Notes under the pieces: model-generated | What the model saw: the letters and a program-made list of their open reading frames with translations, nothing else | Databases searched by the model: none | What the model was told of the DNA's origin: nothing | Made by a program: the position numbers and the translations under genes | Shown: positions 24,170 through 33,001 of the stretch, piece by piece | Layout: every line of letters starts with the position of its first letter | Numbering within the stretch: position 1 is the stretch's first letter | Origin: Bifidobacteriaceae bacterium | GTDB lineage: Bacteria; Actinomycetota; Actinomycetes; Actinomycetales; WQXJ01 | Reading direction: 5' to 3' | Assembly: GCA_031270825.1 (NCBI GenBank) | Contig: JAISXH010000040.1 | Coordinates: 1-37,773, forward strand | DNA: 37,773 bases

Positions 24170-26302
24170 ATGCGGTTGAGATCGAGATCTGCCAGGAAAA
24201 GGGCTGCGGCGTTCGGGATTGTGGTGTCGTTGACCCTCGGCATGCTGGTGACGGCGGTGGGCGGGACTGCGCTGTCTCCCCAGGCCGCCGCGGACACGCC
24301 AGTCTCTTTTGTGGTCGACACCGCGGTCGACGGCGCCGACGCCGATCCGGGCAACGGCTACTGCGGCACATCGCATGGACTATGCACCCTGCGCGCAGCC
24401 ATTATGGAAGCTAACGCCGACAGGACGAACACAACGGTGGAGATCACCGTCAAGGAGGGCGTGAGCGGCCGGATCGACCTGCCGAACGCGGAGGCCAACC
24501 TGATGTTCAATACGGCGGTGAGCTCGCGAGACAAAGGCGCCTACCTGTATGTCGACCGCCCGATGACGATCGACCTTGGTGGGCGCCTCGGGCTTGGCGC
24601 CCTCACCAGGTGGTCCTACGACCGTTTCTGGATTGCGGGCCTGTATGTGAACGCCGCGAACGTTGTGCTGAAGAACTTCTCCAACTTCTTCGCCACTGAC
24701 TCGTCGATAGTTTTTGGACCGGATTCCGACGGGTCACAGCTCATCGCTGACAGTTTGACCAAGGGGAGCAATGTTCAGGCCGTCAACAGCCATGGCAACC
24801 GCTTCGCGGCGTTGCTTAGCGGCGCCGACAACATCCGGATCGAGGGGATGCGGATCGGGCGTCTCGCGAACGACAGCGACGATCAGGCCCTAGACCTGGA
24901 GAACGGCGCGATCGTGGTGGGATTGGGCGGTCCCGCGACAGACGCGGGAACCGATGACGGAGCGAACGTGGTCAGGGATCTGACTATCAGCAATGTGACC
25001 ATAGACAACTCCCCGGTGGGCACGAATCCGGTGTGTGACCTAACCGACCAGGGCGGGCGGGGCTGCGCCTCCAACGGGATCGCTTTCGCAGCCGATGTGG
25101 AGGTCCACGACCTGACCGTGCAGGATTCCACTCTGAGGCACTTCCCGTCTATGGGCGCAAGGCCGACCACCACCGCCATCAACGCGGCGTCGGTGCCGGC
25201 GGCCTCCGACTGGAACATCCTTGGGAACGTTTTCGAGCAGGTCAAGAGCGGACTGGCCGAGGAGCAGGCGACCTTGGTGCTGCCCCCGTGCAATATCACC
25301 GGCACGAGCCAGGTGACAGACAACAAGTTCGTCAACGGGACTGCGGCGGATGTGCAAGGCGTCGCCATCTACTGGGGGAATCCAACCGGAACGTATACTC
25401 CCGCCTCCGACATGTCCATCGAGGACAACCTTTTCAACGGCTACCGCAAGCTGTCAGCTCCCCTGGTGGCGACGGTGTCCATCGCCCGGCCGCAGAGCGT
25501 GACGGTCCGGCGCAACGAATTCGGCCCGGTCAACAACGGCCGTTGGGTCACTGCGGAAGAGGAGACTGGATCGGACAACGTCATGTTCGCCAACTTGGCG
25601 GGCGCTAACCCGCAGGTCCAAATGTGGATACCGACCGGTGACGAGTGGCAGCAAGTCGGGCAGACCGGCGACCAGGAACTCATGATCTACGTTGAGCCGG
25701 TCCAGAGCCAACCGGCGCCACTTACCCCGGTGGACCTGGATTTCTACGCGGCCACATCGAGCGCCGCGCCGTGGGCGGTTGAGTACATCGGCACCGTGTC
25801 TGGCGTGACGGCCGCGGGCTGGGTGGAGTTGCCAGGAGAGGCGACTGGCGACTACATCCGCTTGCAGACGCACTACCGGAATCCGTTGACCGCGCAAGTG
25901 GAGTCCTCCCAGTATTCGCGGTTCTGGGAGCTCCCGCAGGAACTCGCAGCTGGCCTGGAGATAGACCTGCAGGCCTGGGTCGACCTGCCGGGCGGATGCG
26001 ACACCTGGGGAGAGATCAAGGCGGCCCCCGGGTCCGAGAACGTCTGCCAGGGGATCCAGGAACTCGAGGAACCGATGGGTAACAGGCCGCTCATCATCAC
26101 CGCAGGCCAAGAAGTTTGGTTCACCTACACTGTCAAGAACACCACATCCCAAATGATAATCATGCTGGGCACATGGGAATTCAAGGACACTTATGGCGCG
26201 CCTCCGTGTGCGCTCGAGGTCGATACTGATCCTTACTTGATGCCAGGCGAGACCGGCGGCTGCCTGCGGAAAGCAACCGAGTTGGCGGCGCTAGGACCAT
26301 GA
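24170..26302 (+). CDS. Secreted CSLREA-domain beta-helix protein 1
   Basis: A 710-residue exported protein. A Sec signal peptide has basic residues, a hydrophobic core (GIVVSLTLGMLVTAVGG) and a likely cut after Ala41 (QAAA|DT). Next comes a CSLREA-type domain: FVVDTAVDGADADPGNGYC, with Cys65 and Cys72 in LCTLRAAIMEANA. The middle ~450 residues have the hydrophobic/Asn-rich pattern of a right-handed beta-helix (VVLKNFSNFFATDSSIVF, IRIEGMRIGRL). A C-terminal domain near residue 650 contains VWFTYTVKNTT, resembling DUF11/CARDB-like repeats. There is no LPxTG anchor or membrane tail, so it is presumably released or held non-covalently. The ATG at 24170 is chosen because the signal peptide begins there, although the frame is open further upstream. 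Function is unknown; adhesion or glycan binding are possibilities. Confidence 0.82.
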   Translation: MRLRSRSARKRAAAFGIVVSLTLGMLVTAVGGTALSPQAAADTPVSFVVDTAVDGADADPGNGYCGTSHGLCTLRAAIMEANADRTNTTVEITVKEGVSGRIDLPNAEANLMFNTAVSSRDKGAYLYVDRPMTIDLGGRLGLGALTRWSYDRFWIAGLYVNAANVVLKNFSNFFATDSSIVFGPDSDGSQLIADSLTKGSNVQAVNSHGNRFAALLSGADNIRIEGMRIGRLANDSDDQALDLENGAIVVGLGGPATDAGTDDGANVVRDLTISNVTIDNSPVGTNPVCDLTDQGGRGCASNGIAFAADVEVHDLTVQDSTLRHFPSMGARPTTTAINAASVPAASDWNILGNVFEQVKSGLAEEQATLVLPPCNITGTSQVTDNKFVNGTAADVQGVAIYWGNPTGTYTPASDMSIEDNLFNGYRKLSAPLVATVSIARPQSVTVRRNEFGPVNNGRWVTAEEETGSDNVMFANLAGANPQVQMWIPTGDEWQQVGQTGDQELMIYVEPVQSQPAPLTPVDLDFYAATSSAAPWAVEYIGTVSGVTAAGWVELPGEATGDYIRLQTHYRNPLTAQVESSQYSRFWELPQELAAGLEIDLQAWVDLPGGCDTWGEIKAAPGSENVCQGIQELEEPMGNRPLIITAGQEVWFTYTVKNTTSQMIIMLGTWEFKDTYGAPPCALEVDTDPYLMPGETGGCLRKATELAALGP

Positions 26303-26324
26303 ACCGCCTGGCCCCCGCATGCCC

Positions 26325-26363
26325 CCAGGCCGCCGAACCGAACCGGTCGGTTCGCCGGCCTGG
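26325..26363 (+). terminator. Hairpin after the first CSLREA gene
   Basis: Arms at 26325–26341 and 26347–26363 pair over 17 bp with a single C/C mismatch (core CGAACCGA / TCGGTTCG) around a five-base loop, 22 bp past the stop codon. No U-tract follows. It would separate or attenuate transcription between the two paralogous genes. Confidence 0.6.
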
Positions 26364-26487
26364 CCAGCAGGCGGCATCGAGCACCGGGCGCCGCGCGATG
26401 GGACTGGCGGAAGGGGGTCCCCGGCCTTCTGGATAGGTTTTCGCTCTGAGCGGGAATAGGGCGCCGCCGCGATGCGTTGGTCCTGTT

Positions 26488-28578
26488 GTGCAACTCCACC
26501 TACGCTCCATCTGGAAGAGGGCACTGACTTTCGCCGTCCTGGCGATCCTGGCCGCCTCGGCGGTCTGGTCGCTAGCCGATGGTCTGTTGGCGCCCTCTGC
26601 GAAAGCCGAGTCTCTTGGCCTGGTGTTCGAGGTGGACACCGACGCCGATGGCGCCGACACGGACACCTCGGACAAGAAGTGCCTGACCACGGCTGGGAAA
26701 TGCACCTTGCGGGCCGCTATCCAACAGGCCAACGCCATTCCCGCCGACACCGACGTGATGGTCGCTGTCGCCAGCGGCTTCAAAGGCAAGGTCAAGCTGC
26801 CGAACCGGTCTGCTGACTTGATGGTTCCGACAGTTTCGCCGCCGGTCACGGTCAGCCAGCGCGACAACGGGGCGTACCTTCACATCAAACGGAAGATGAT
26901 TGTCGACCTGGACAACCGTCTGGGTCTTGGCGCCAGTTCCGACCTGAATTACGGCGACTTCTGGGTCGCCGGCGTGTTCGTGGATGCCGCGAATGTGCAG
27001 TTGAAGAACTTCTCTGACTTCTTCTCGACCGACTCTTCGATCGTGTTCTCGCCCAAGTCCAGCGGATCGTCGCTGATTGGCGGGAAAGACATCCAGACGA
27101 CCAACTCCCACGGCAGCCGCTTTGTGGTGGTGAACGGCGCCAGCGACATCACCCTTGAGGGCCTCGTGATCGGCCGCCTCACCAACGACAGCACCGATCC
27201 GGCCAAGGATCTGCAGAACGGCGCCATCGTGGTCGGATTGGACTCCCGCTCCGGCGCGGCAGTCGACAACTTGACGATTCACGATGTCGTGATCGACAAC
27301 GCCCCGGCGGTCCCAGGTGAGTCGGTCTGCAACTTCGCTTCCGGCACCGCCGTTGGCGGCGAAGGCTGCGCCTCCAACGGAATCATGGTTGTCGGCACGG
27401 GACAGGCCCACGGCTGGGAGATTGACAACGTGAAGTTCCGCAACTTCCCGTCAGGCACTTTCGCGGCCGACTTCCGCAATGCGGCAGCTGATGGCTCGGG
27501 ATCGCCGAACGTGAACGACTGGGTGATCAAGGACTGCTGGTTCGAGGGCATCGAGACCGGCACTGGCTTCCGGAACGCCGCCCTGCAGCTACCCGCCAAG
27601 GCGGTCGGCACCATCCTGGTGACCAAGAACAAATTCGCCAACTCGGCCGACCAAGTGAACATCCAAGGAACGGCCATCAGCTTCGAAGGCCCAGATGAAT
27701 CGGTCAGCAATGTCAAGATCTTGGCCAACAGCTTTGATGGGTTCCAGGCGACCGGTGACGCGACGATCTACCTGAAGCGCAACGCCCGGACTGTGACGGT
27801 CCGGTTCAACGAGTTTGGCGAGAACACCAACGCGACCCCGGCGACTGAGCCGACGGCCAGCGCCAATGTCATGGTCGCGAACGCCGGCTCCTCCACCAAC
27901 AACCGGGTGCGCGTTTGGAAGCCGACCGCGACCGCCTTGGTGGATGGCAGACTTCAAATCACGGCCACCATTCCGGCGTTTTACAGCGGGTCCAGTATGG
28001 CTATGGGCTTCTACGGCGAGGAAGCGGACATTGACGTTTTCGCCACAGACACTGGACACGCCGAAGAATTCCTGGCCAGCGCCAGGGAGAAAGTGCCTCC
28101 TGTACAACAATCGAAGGACCAGGAAGTGTCATTCCTGATCGATGCGCCCATCACCGCGCGCGGCTGGATTCGGTTGCAGATGCACAGCGACCCCGACAAC
28201 GGCACCGGCCAGGGGAAGGCCGAATCCTCCCAATACTCGGAACTGGTCAGACTGCCTCCGCTGGAGGACCGGATCCCGAAGATGGCTGTCGACCTGCGCG
28301 CCTGGAAGGATGTGCCCTCGCAGGCCCAAGGCGACTACAGCGCCACAGTGGCGCTGTCCCCGGCCGATCACGAGTTGACCGATTCACCCTTACCGGCCCG
28401 CGTCAGCTCCACCACCCCGATTTGGTTCACCTATAGCGTCGAGAACACAGGGCTGGTGCTGCTCCGGGACGTGGAAGTGGGTGACTCGGACAAAAGCGAC
28501 ATCTGCACCATCCCCACCATCGCGCCCGGAACCACGGCCGGCTGTGTCCGCGGCCCGCAAACGCTGCCTTCCGGCTGA
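26488..28578 (+). CDS. Secreted CSLREA-domain beta-helix protein 2
   Basis: A 696-residue paralogue of the preceding protein, matching it along its whole length. The signal peptide ends SAKA|ES after residue 40. Cys65 and Cys72 of the CSLREA domain (KCTLRAAIQQANA) fall at the same positions as in protein 1. Shared blocks include LKNF-S-FF-TDSSIVF, NSHG-RF, IGRL-NDS, NGAIVVGL, GCASNGI, TVR-NEFG, SSQYS and a final WFTYSVENTG domain. There is no sortase signal. The GTG start at 26488 directly precedes the signal sequence. A hairpin between the two genes suggests partly separate expression. The pair probably arose by tandem duplication and then diverged considerably. Confidence 0.82.
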   Translation: MQLHLRSIWKRALTFAVLAILAASAVWSLADGLLAPSAKAESLGLVFEVDTDADGADTDTSDKKCLTTAGKCTLRAAIQQANAIPADTDVMVAVASGFKGKVKLPNRSADLMVPTVSPPVTVSQRDNGAYLHIKRKMIVDLDNRLGLGASSDLNYGDFWVAGVFVDAANVQLKNFSDFFSTDSSIVFSPKSSGSSLIGGKDIQTTNSHGSRFVVVNGASDITLEGLVIGRLTNDSTDPAKDLQNGAIVVGLDSRSGAAVDNLTIHDVVIDNAPAVPGESVCNFASGTAVGGEGCASNGIMVVGTGQAHGWEIDNVKFRNFPSGTFAADFRNAAADGSGSPNVNDWVIKDCWFEGIETGTGFRNAALQLPAKAVGTILVTKNKFANSADQVNIQGTAISFEGPDESVSNVKILANSFDGFQATGDATIYLKRNARTVTVRFNEFGENTNATPATEPTASANVMVANAGSSTNNRVRVWKPTATALVDGRLQITATIPAFYSGSSMAMGFYGEEADIDVFATDTGHAEEFLASAREKVPPVQQSKDQEVSFLIDAPITARGWIRLQMHSDPDNGTGQGKAESSQYSELVRLPPLEDRIPKMAVDLRAWKDVPSQAQGDYSATVALSPADHELTDSPLPARVSSTTPIWFTYSVENTGLVLLRDVEVGDSDKSDICTIPTIAPGTTAGCVRGPQTLPSG

Positions 28579-28634
28579 CCGGAGAGCGAACCGCTCAGCC
28601 AGGCCGCCGGCTTGCCCCTGACGTCATGCCAAGA

Positions 28635-30326
28635 TCAGGACTCGGGGCCGTCGGCAGCGTGGAGCGAGAAATCCTCGCCCGCCTTGGCCTGGTCGATCGC
28701 GGCATCGGTCAGGGCGTGGAAATGCGGGTCCAGCTTGTTGCCCTGGGCCGCTCCGACCGGGATCGAGGTGGTCTGGCGCTGGAAGAACTCAGGCCGCTTG
28801 ACCTGGTTGTAGATCATGAATCCAATGCCCAAGGCCAGGATCAGCACCGACAGGATGAAGACCAAACCGATCTTGGCATGCCAGCCGAACAGGTTGAAGC
28901 TGAGACTGGAGCCGCCGCCGTAGTCCGGGCTCAGCGACGCGATCAGCTCATGGACGAACATGAAGGCCAGGAACAGACCGCCGACCAGCGGGAAGAACAG
29001 TTGGAACCAGAAGTTGCGGACGGACGCGAACCACTGCCGACGGAAATACCAGACGGCGGCGAAAGAAGTCAGCCCGTAGTAGAAGCAGATGAGGATAGCT
29101 GTCGTCACCATGGTGTCGGAGAGCACGTTGTTGCTGATGGGGCGCATCAGCGCGTAGTAGCCGGCGGCCACTCCGCCGGCCACAAGGGTGGCGGTGCCAG
29201 GGGTGGCGAACTTGGAGGTCTTGGCAAATCTGGCGCTCAGTCCTCCGTAGTGGCCCATGGCCAGCATGGTGCGGGCGGGCGAGACGAAGGTGGATTCCAG
29301 TGACGCCAAAGACGAGGACAGGATGGCGAGGAACACAATGATCGCCAGGCCCCGACCCATGACAGGCACGGCCAAGACCCTAAAGACGTTCTCGCCCTCT
29401 GTGATGGCCTCGCCCGTCAACCCCAACTCCTGGTTGCCGACGCCGGCGAAGATGATGGCGGAAGTCGAAATGAACAGGTAGTAGACGGTGATCAGGACAA
29501 CGGTCCAAGCGGCCGCCCGGCCGGGCGTCTTCTGGGGATCCTTGGTTTCTTCGGTCATGGTCAGGACCACATCCCAACCCCAGTAGATGAACACCGCCAC
29601 AGCCAGGCCGGAGATCAGCGCCCCCGACCCTAGCTCGCTCACCGCGGAGATCGGGTTGAGCCAGTCCCATGAGAAGTCGGCGCCGTAGGAGGGGCCGGTT
29701 CCGTTGTTGTGTTTGACGATGGCGACCACGCCGAAGATGAATACGGCCACCAGCTGAAACGCCACCATGATGTATTGGAATCGCGCCGTGATCTGGATGT
29801 CGTGGTACACAAACCAGGTCGCGCCGGCGGTCAACAACACCACCGACACCACGTTGAACAAGACGTTGTACCACTGTTTGCCCGCATTCAGGTCCCCGAG
29901 CACGGTCCAATCGCTGTTGCCGAGCAGTTGGACGATCCAGTCGATGGTCTCGTACAGGAAGACGGCGGCGATCTGCGCCAGCGAGGCCAACACCACAATC
30001 GTGGAGGCGATCAACCCCCAGCCGGTGAGCCACCCGAACCGGGGTCCCAACGCCCGCGCGCCCCAAGTGAACGATGTGCCCGAATCCGGAATGGACCGGT
30101 TGAGCTCGCGATAGCCCAAGGCCACGAACAGCATTGGCACCAGGCCGAGCCAGACAATTGACGGGACCCAATGCCCGACTTCGCCAGCGGCAATGCCCAG
30201 GGTGGCGGTCAGCGTGTAGTCCGGGGCGATACAGGAGATACCGATCGCCACGGCGCCGACCAGTCCGATCGATCCTTTCGCCAGGCCCTTGTGGGACAGC
30301 TCGCGCTGCCTGGTCTTCTCGCTCAT
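28635..30326 (-). CDS. APC-family amino acid/polyamine permease
   Basis: A 563-residue transporter with at least 12 membrane helices. The N-terminal GSIGLVGAVAIGISCIAPDY and the GTSFTWGARALGPRFGWLTG region are typical of APC-superfamily permeases. A hydrophilic ~50-residue C-terminal tail follows the last helix. It begins 36 bp after the gamma-aminobutyraldehyde dehydrogenase gene on the same strand, so putrescine, GABA or a related amine is the likely substrate (inference from context). ATG at 30326 is the first of the frame, with a weak purine-rich ribosome-binding site. Confidence 0.85.
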   Translation of the reverse strand: MSEKTRQRELSHKGLAKGSIGLVGAVAIGISCIAPDYTLTATLGIAAGEVGHWVPSIVWLGLVPMLFVALGYRELNRSIPDSGTSFTWGARALGPRFGWLTGWGLIASTIVVLASLAQIAAVFLYETIDWIVQLLGNSDWTVLGDLNAGKQWYNVLFNVVSVVLLTAGATWFVYHDIQITARFQYIMVAFQLVAVFIFGVVAIVKHNNGTGPSYGADFSWDWLNPISAVSELGSGALISGLAVAVFIYWGWDVVLTMTEETKDPQKTPGRAAAWTVVLITVYYLFISTSAIIFAGVGNQELGLTGEAITEGENVFRVLAVPVMGRGLAIIVFLAILSSSLASLESTFVSPARTMLAMGHYGGLSARFAKTSKFATPGTATLVAGGVAAGYYALMRPISNNVLSDTMVTTAILICFYYGLTSFAAVWYFRRQWFASVRNFWFQLFFPLVGGLFLAFMFVHELIASLSPDYGGGSSLSFNLFGWHAKIGLVFILSVLILALGIGFMIYNQVKRPEFFQRQTTSIPVGAAQGNKLDPHFHALTDAAIDQAKAGEDFSLHAADGPES

Positions 30327-30362
30327 TCAGGTGCTCGCTTTCAGATCTGGGGACTGATGCTG

Positions 30363-31793
30363 TTAGTGGGCGGACATGACGTGCTTGACGCGGGTGTATT
30401 CCTCGAGGGCGTAATGGCTGAGATCCTTGCCGTAACCGGAAGACTTGAAGCCGCCGTGCGGGAACTCCGCCACCAGCGGGATGTGGGTGTTGACCCAGAC
30501 AGTGCCGAAATCCAGCTCCCGGGTGAAGCGCAACGCAGTGGAATGAGAGCCGGTCCAAACGCTCGACGCGAGCCCGAACTCGACATCGTTGGCGAGCGCG
30601 ACGGCCTGGTCGGCATCGTCGAAAGTCTGGACCGTGATCACCGGCCCGAAGACTTCCTGCTGGATCAAATCGTCATCCTGACGCAACCCGGTTATGACGG
30701 TCGGCGCCACGAAATAGCCGACCTGGCCCACCCGCGTGCCGCCGGCGGCGATGCGGGCGTGGGCTGGCACGTTGTTCAAGAACCCCATCACCTTGGCGAA
30801 GTGGGCGGCCGTGTTGAGCGGGCCGTAGAAGGCGTCCGGGTTGTCCGGACCGGCGGTTATGGTGGCCTCGGCCTGGGCGACCAGCTTGGCGGTGAACTCT
30901 TCGGCCGCGGAGGCCTCAACCAGGACGCGGCAGGCGGCGGTGCAGTCTTGGCCGGCGTTGAAGAAGCCGGCGCCGGCTATCCCCTCGGCGGCGGCGTCCA
31001 GATCGACGTCCGCGAAGACCACCGCCGGCGCCTTGCCGCCCAACTCGAGGTGGCAGCGCTTCAAGGTGGCGGCAGCCGTGCGAGCCACCGCCCGGCCGGC
31101 CTCGGTCGAGCCGGTTATCGACACCAGCCCTGGTACGGGGTGGGCGACAAGCGCTTCGCCGGCGCCGGCGGCGTTGCCCAGCACCACGTTGAACACGCCT
31201 GGGGGCAGGACCTCGCCGGCGATCTGGGCCAGCACGGCGGTCGACTCCGGCGTGGACCGGGCCGGCTTCAAGACGATTGTGTCCCCGGCGGCCAAAGCCG
31301 GCGCGATCTTCCAGACCGCCATGAAGAGCGGGTAGTTCCAGGGCGTGATCTGAGCCACCACCCCCAGAGGCTCCCGCCGGGTGTAAGAAGTTAGGCCTTC
31401 AGCGTATTCGCCGGCCCCGATCCCCTCCAGGCGCCGGGCCGCGCCGGCGAAAAATCGTAGGTGATCGGTCGCCACCGCGACCTCGTCGTTTCGGATTGAG
31501 GCCAGGGGCTGGCCGGTGTTGCGGACCTGGGCTGCGACCAATTCGTCGGCGTGGGCCTCGATGGCGTCCGCCAGTTGGTTGATCAGAGTCTGGCGTTCCG
31601 CCGGCGTGGTCCGGCCCCAAGTCTTGAAGGCGCTGGCGGCCGCCTGGACGGCATCGTCCACGTCACGCGCGTCTGAGAGCGGCAACAACGCCACCGTTTC
31701 CTCGGTGGCGGGGTTTACAACCGGTGCGGTTCCGGCGCCGCGCGCGGGGCGCGATTCGCCGTCGATGTAGTTCTGAAGCACTGGCAGCGACAT
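30363..31793 (-). CDS. patD: Gamma-aminobutyraldehyde dehydrogenase
   Basis: A 476-residue NAD-dependent aldehyde dehydrogenase. The catalytic Cys284 lies in FNAGQDCTAACR, the form seen in E. coli PatD (YdcW), and the LELGGKAP glutamate motif, TPWNYP and GSTEAGR are all present. It would oxidise 4-aminobutanal, the product of putrescine transamination, to GABA. The frame is open 26 codons further upstream, but ATG at 31793 is preceded by GAAGGGA at good distance and matches the family N-terminus (LPVLQNYIDGE). It is the first gene of a two-gene unit with the permease; gabT and gabD nearby complete the route to succinate. Betaine-aldehyde or another amino-aldehyde is an alternative substrate. 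Confidence 0.85.
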   Translation of the reverse strand: MSLPVLQNYIDGESRPARGAGTAPVVNPATEETVALLPLSDARDVDDAVQAAASAFKTWGRTTPAERQTLINQLADAIEAHADELVAAQVRNTGQPLASIRNDEVAVATDHLRFFAGAARRLEGIGAGEYAEGLTSYTRREPLGVVAQITPWNYPLFMAVWKIAPALAAGDTIVLKPARSTPESTAVLAQIAGEVLPPGVFNVVLGNAAGAGEALVAHPVPGLVSITGSTEAGRAVARTAAATLKRCHLELGGKAPAVVFADVDLDAAAEGIAGAGFFNAGQDCTAACRVLVEASAAEEFTAKLVAQAEATITAGPDNPDAFYGPLNTAAHFAKVMGFLNNVPAHARIAAGGTRVGQVGYFVAPTVITGLRQDDDLIQQEVFGPVITVQTFDDADQAVALANDVEFGLASSVWTGSHSTALRFTRELDFGTVWVNTHIPLVAEFPHGGFKSSGYGKDLSHYALEEYTRVKHVMSAH

Positions 31794-32130
31794 GCGTTGA
31801 TCCCTTCGGTAACACGCGCGGAGGACGGCGCGGGAGCCCGCCTCGGTGCGGGCACGCCACCAGTAAACCACGCTCGCGCGGCGCTTCGCGAGATCGGTTT
31901 CGATCCGGGCCGCGGCAGGTCCTGGCCGGGATGGAACCGACCACGTCAGGCTTCAATCAAGGCGCATGACTTTGGTAGCATTCTTGGGAAGTGGCGAAAT
32001 ATTAATTTCCTCCAAGGCATCCCCCTCACGGGGCAAGTTTTCCGCCGTCGTCTTGAAGTGAACAGCATCCGCCGCCTTTGGGTGCTGTTCGCCGTAAGTG
32101 ATTTTTGCGCGTTCAGACGAAGGAGCGATA
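31794..32130. other. Divergent promoter region, locally AT-rich
   Basis: About 340 bp between patD and the lipoprotein gene, which are divergent. The stretch 31965–32110 is clearly richer in A/T than the window and contains TATTAA at 32000–32005, a possible -10. A 31-codon plus-strand and a 64-codon minus-strand frame cross it, but neither has the codon bias of the real genes. Confidence 0.45.
32060..32090. promoter_or_regulatory. Inverted repeat upstream of the lipoprotein gene
   Basis: GAACAGCATCC and GGGTGCTGTTC pair at 10 of 11 positions around a nine-base spacer, 40 bp before the GTG. It could be an operator or an mRNA hairpin in the leader; sequence alone does not decide. Confidence 0.45.
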
Positions 32131-32952
32131 GTGAGCAGAACGCCCATGGGGGGCCGGAGGTTCAGGCTGGCGGCGGCTGTTGCCGTAGGCGCCGGGCTGA
32201 TTCTGGGAGTGAGTTCTTGTGGCTTGGGTCAGAACGCCGGCGCCAGCAACTCAGAACCGTACGAATGCGATGTCGTGGTCGCATTCGAAGACAGCGCCAT
32301 CGCGCAGTTGGCTCGCGAAGCGGGTCTGACCGACGAGGTGGCGGCGGCGGACCTGCGCCGTTTCGTCAGCGACAGGGTGGGCTGGCATGCTGGCGGCCTG
32401 TTCACGGACGCGGAGCTGGAAGAATACGTGGAGCCCGGCTACACGGGAATGAAAATCGGAAGCAGTCGCTCGAATCCGTTGACGCTGCTCGGCGGGAGCC
32501 ACGACGGCGATGACTTCGCCGTGGACGTGGAAGAGGTCGGAAACGAGCTGCTCTTGACCGGAGTCGTCGATTTCACCGGCCAGGCATATCGCGAAATAGC
32601 GGCTTCAGCCGGGGTCAAGGCCGAGGAAACGTTGGTCTCGGTCACTTTCAGATTCCCGGGGAAGGTCAAGGACGGCAACGGCGCGATCGACGGCAAGGAC
32701 ATCACCTACCGGGCCAGAGTGGGCGACCGTTTGGAGATCAACGCCACGGCGATGGCGAGGCCGTCCTACAACCTCCCGGTGATCATTGGCGCCGGCATAG
32801 TCTCGCTGGTCGCCTTCAGGAAACTGTTCCACGTTCTGGGCGACTCCGGGCGCAGTTCGGCCGGTAGTTCCCACGGTTCGCTAGGCGTGCGCTCCCGGCA
32901 CGGCCCGAGGATGGTCAGGGACGCCAGCGGGCCGATCACGGCCTTTCCGTAG
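32131..32952 (+). CDS. LppM-like lipoprotein
   Basis: A 273-residue lipoprotein. The signal peptide ends in lipobox GVSSC, with Cys30 to be lipidated. The body fits the actinobacterial LppM family: EYVEPGYTGMKIGSS, then FTGQAYREI, then SVTFRFPGKVKDGNGAIDGK and RVGDRLEINATA. One hydrophobic helix (LPVIIGAGIVSLVAF) near residue 220 follows, with a short basic tail inside the cell. LppM of M. tuberculosis is a cell-envelope protein with a lipid-binding-like fold. The GTG at 32131 with AGGAG upstream is preferred over an ATG at 32098. Its place inside the putrescine/GABA cluster may be chance. Confidence 0.75.
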   Translation: MSRTPMGGRRFRLAAAVAVGAGLILGVSSCGLGQNAGASNSEPYECDVVVAFEDSAIAQLAREAGLTDEVAAADLRRFVSDRVGWHAGGLFTDAELEEYVEPGYTGMKIGSSRSNPLTLLGGSHDGDDFAVDVEEVGNELLLTGVVDFTGQAYREIAASAGVKAEETLVSVTFRFPGKVKDGNGAIDGKDITYRARVGDRLEINATAMARPSYNLPVIIGAGIVSLVAFRKLFHVLGDSGRSSAGSSHGSLGVRSRHGPRMVRDASGPITAFP

Positions 32953-33001
32953 CCTTTCGGGCCGGGCCGGGCCGGGACGCGCCGCGCCGGGCCGCGCCGA
33001 G

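Noticed and set aside
24170..28578. Sortase-anchored surface proteins
   Set aside because: No LPxTG-like motif, hydrophobic tail or basic end was found in either CSLREA protein.
31953..32147. A 64-codon minus-strand frame and a 31-codon plus-strand frame in the patD–lipoprotein gap
   Set aside because: Third codon positions are about half G/C, far below the real genes, and neither has a ribosome-binding site or recognisable family.
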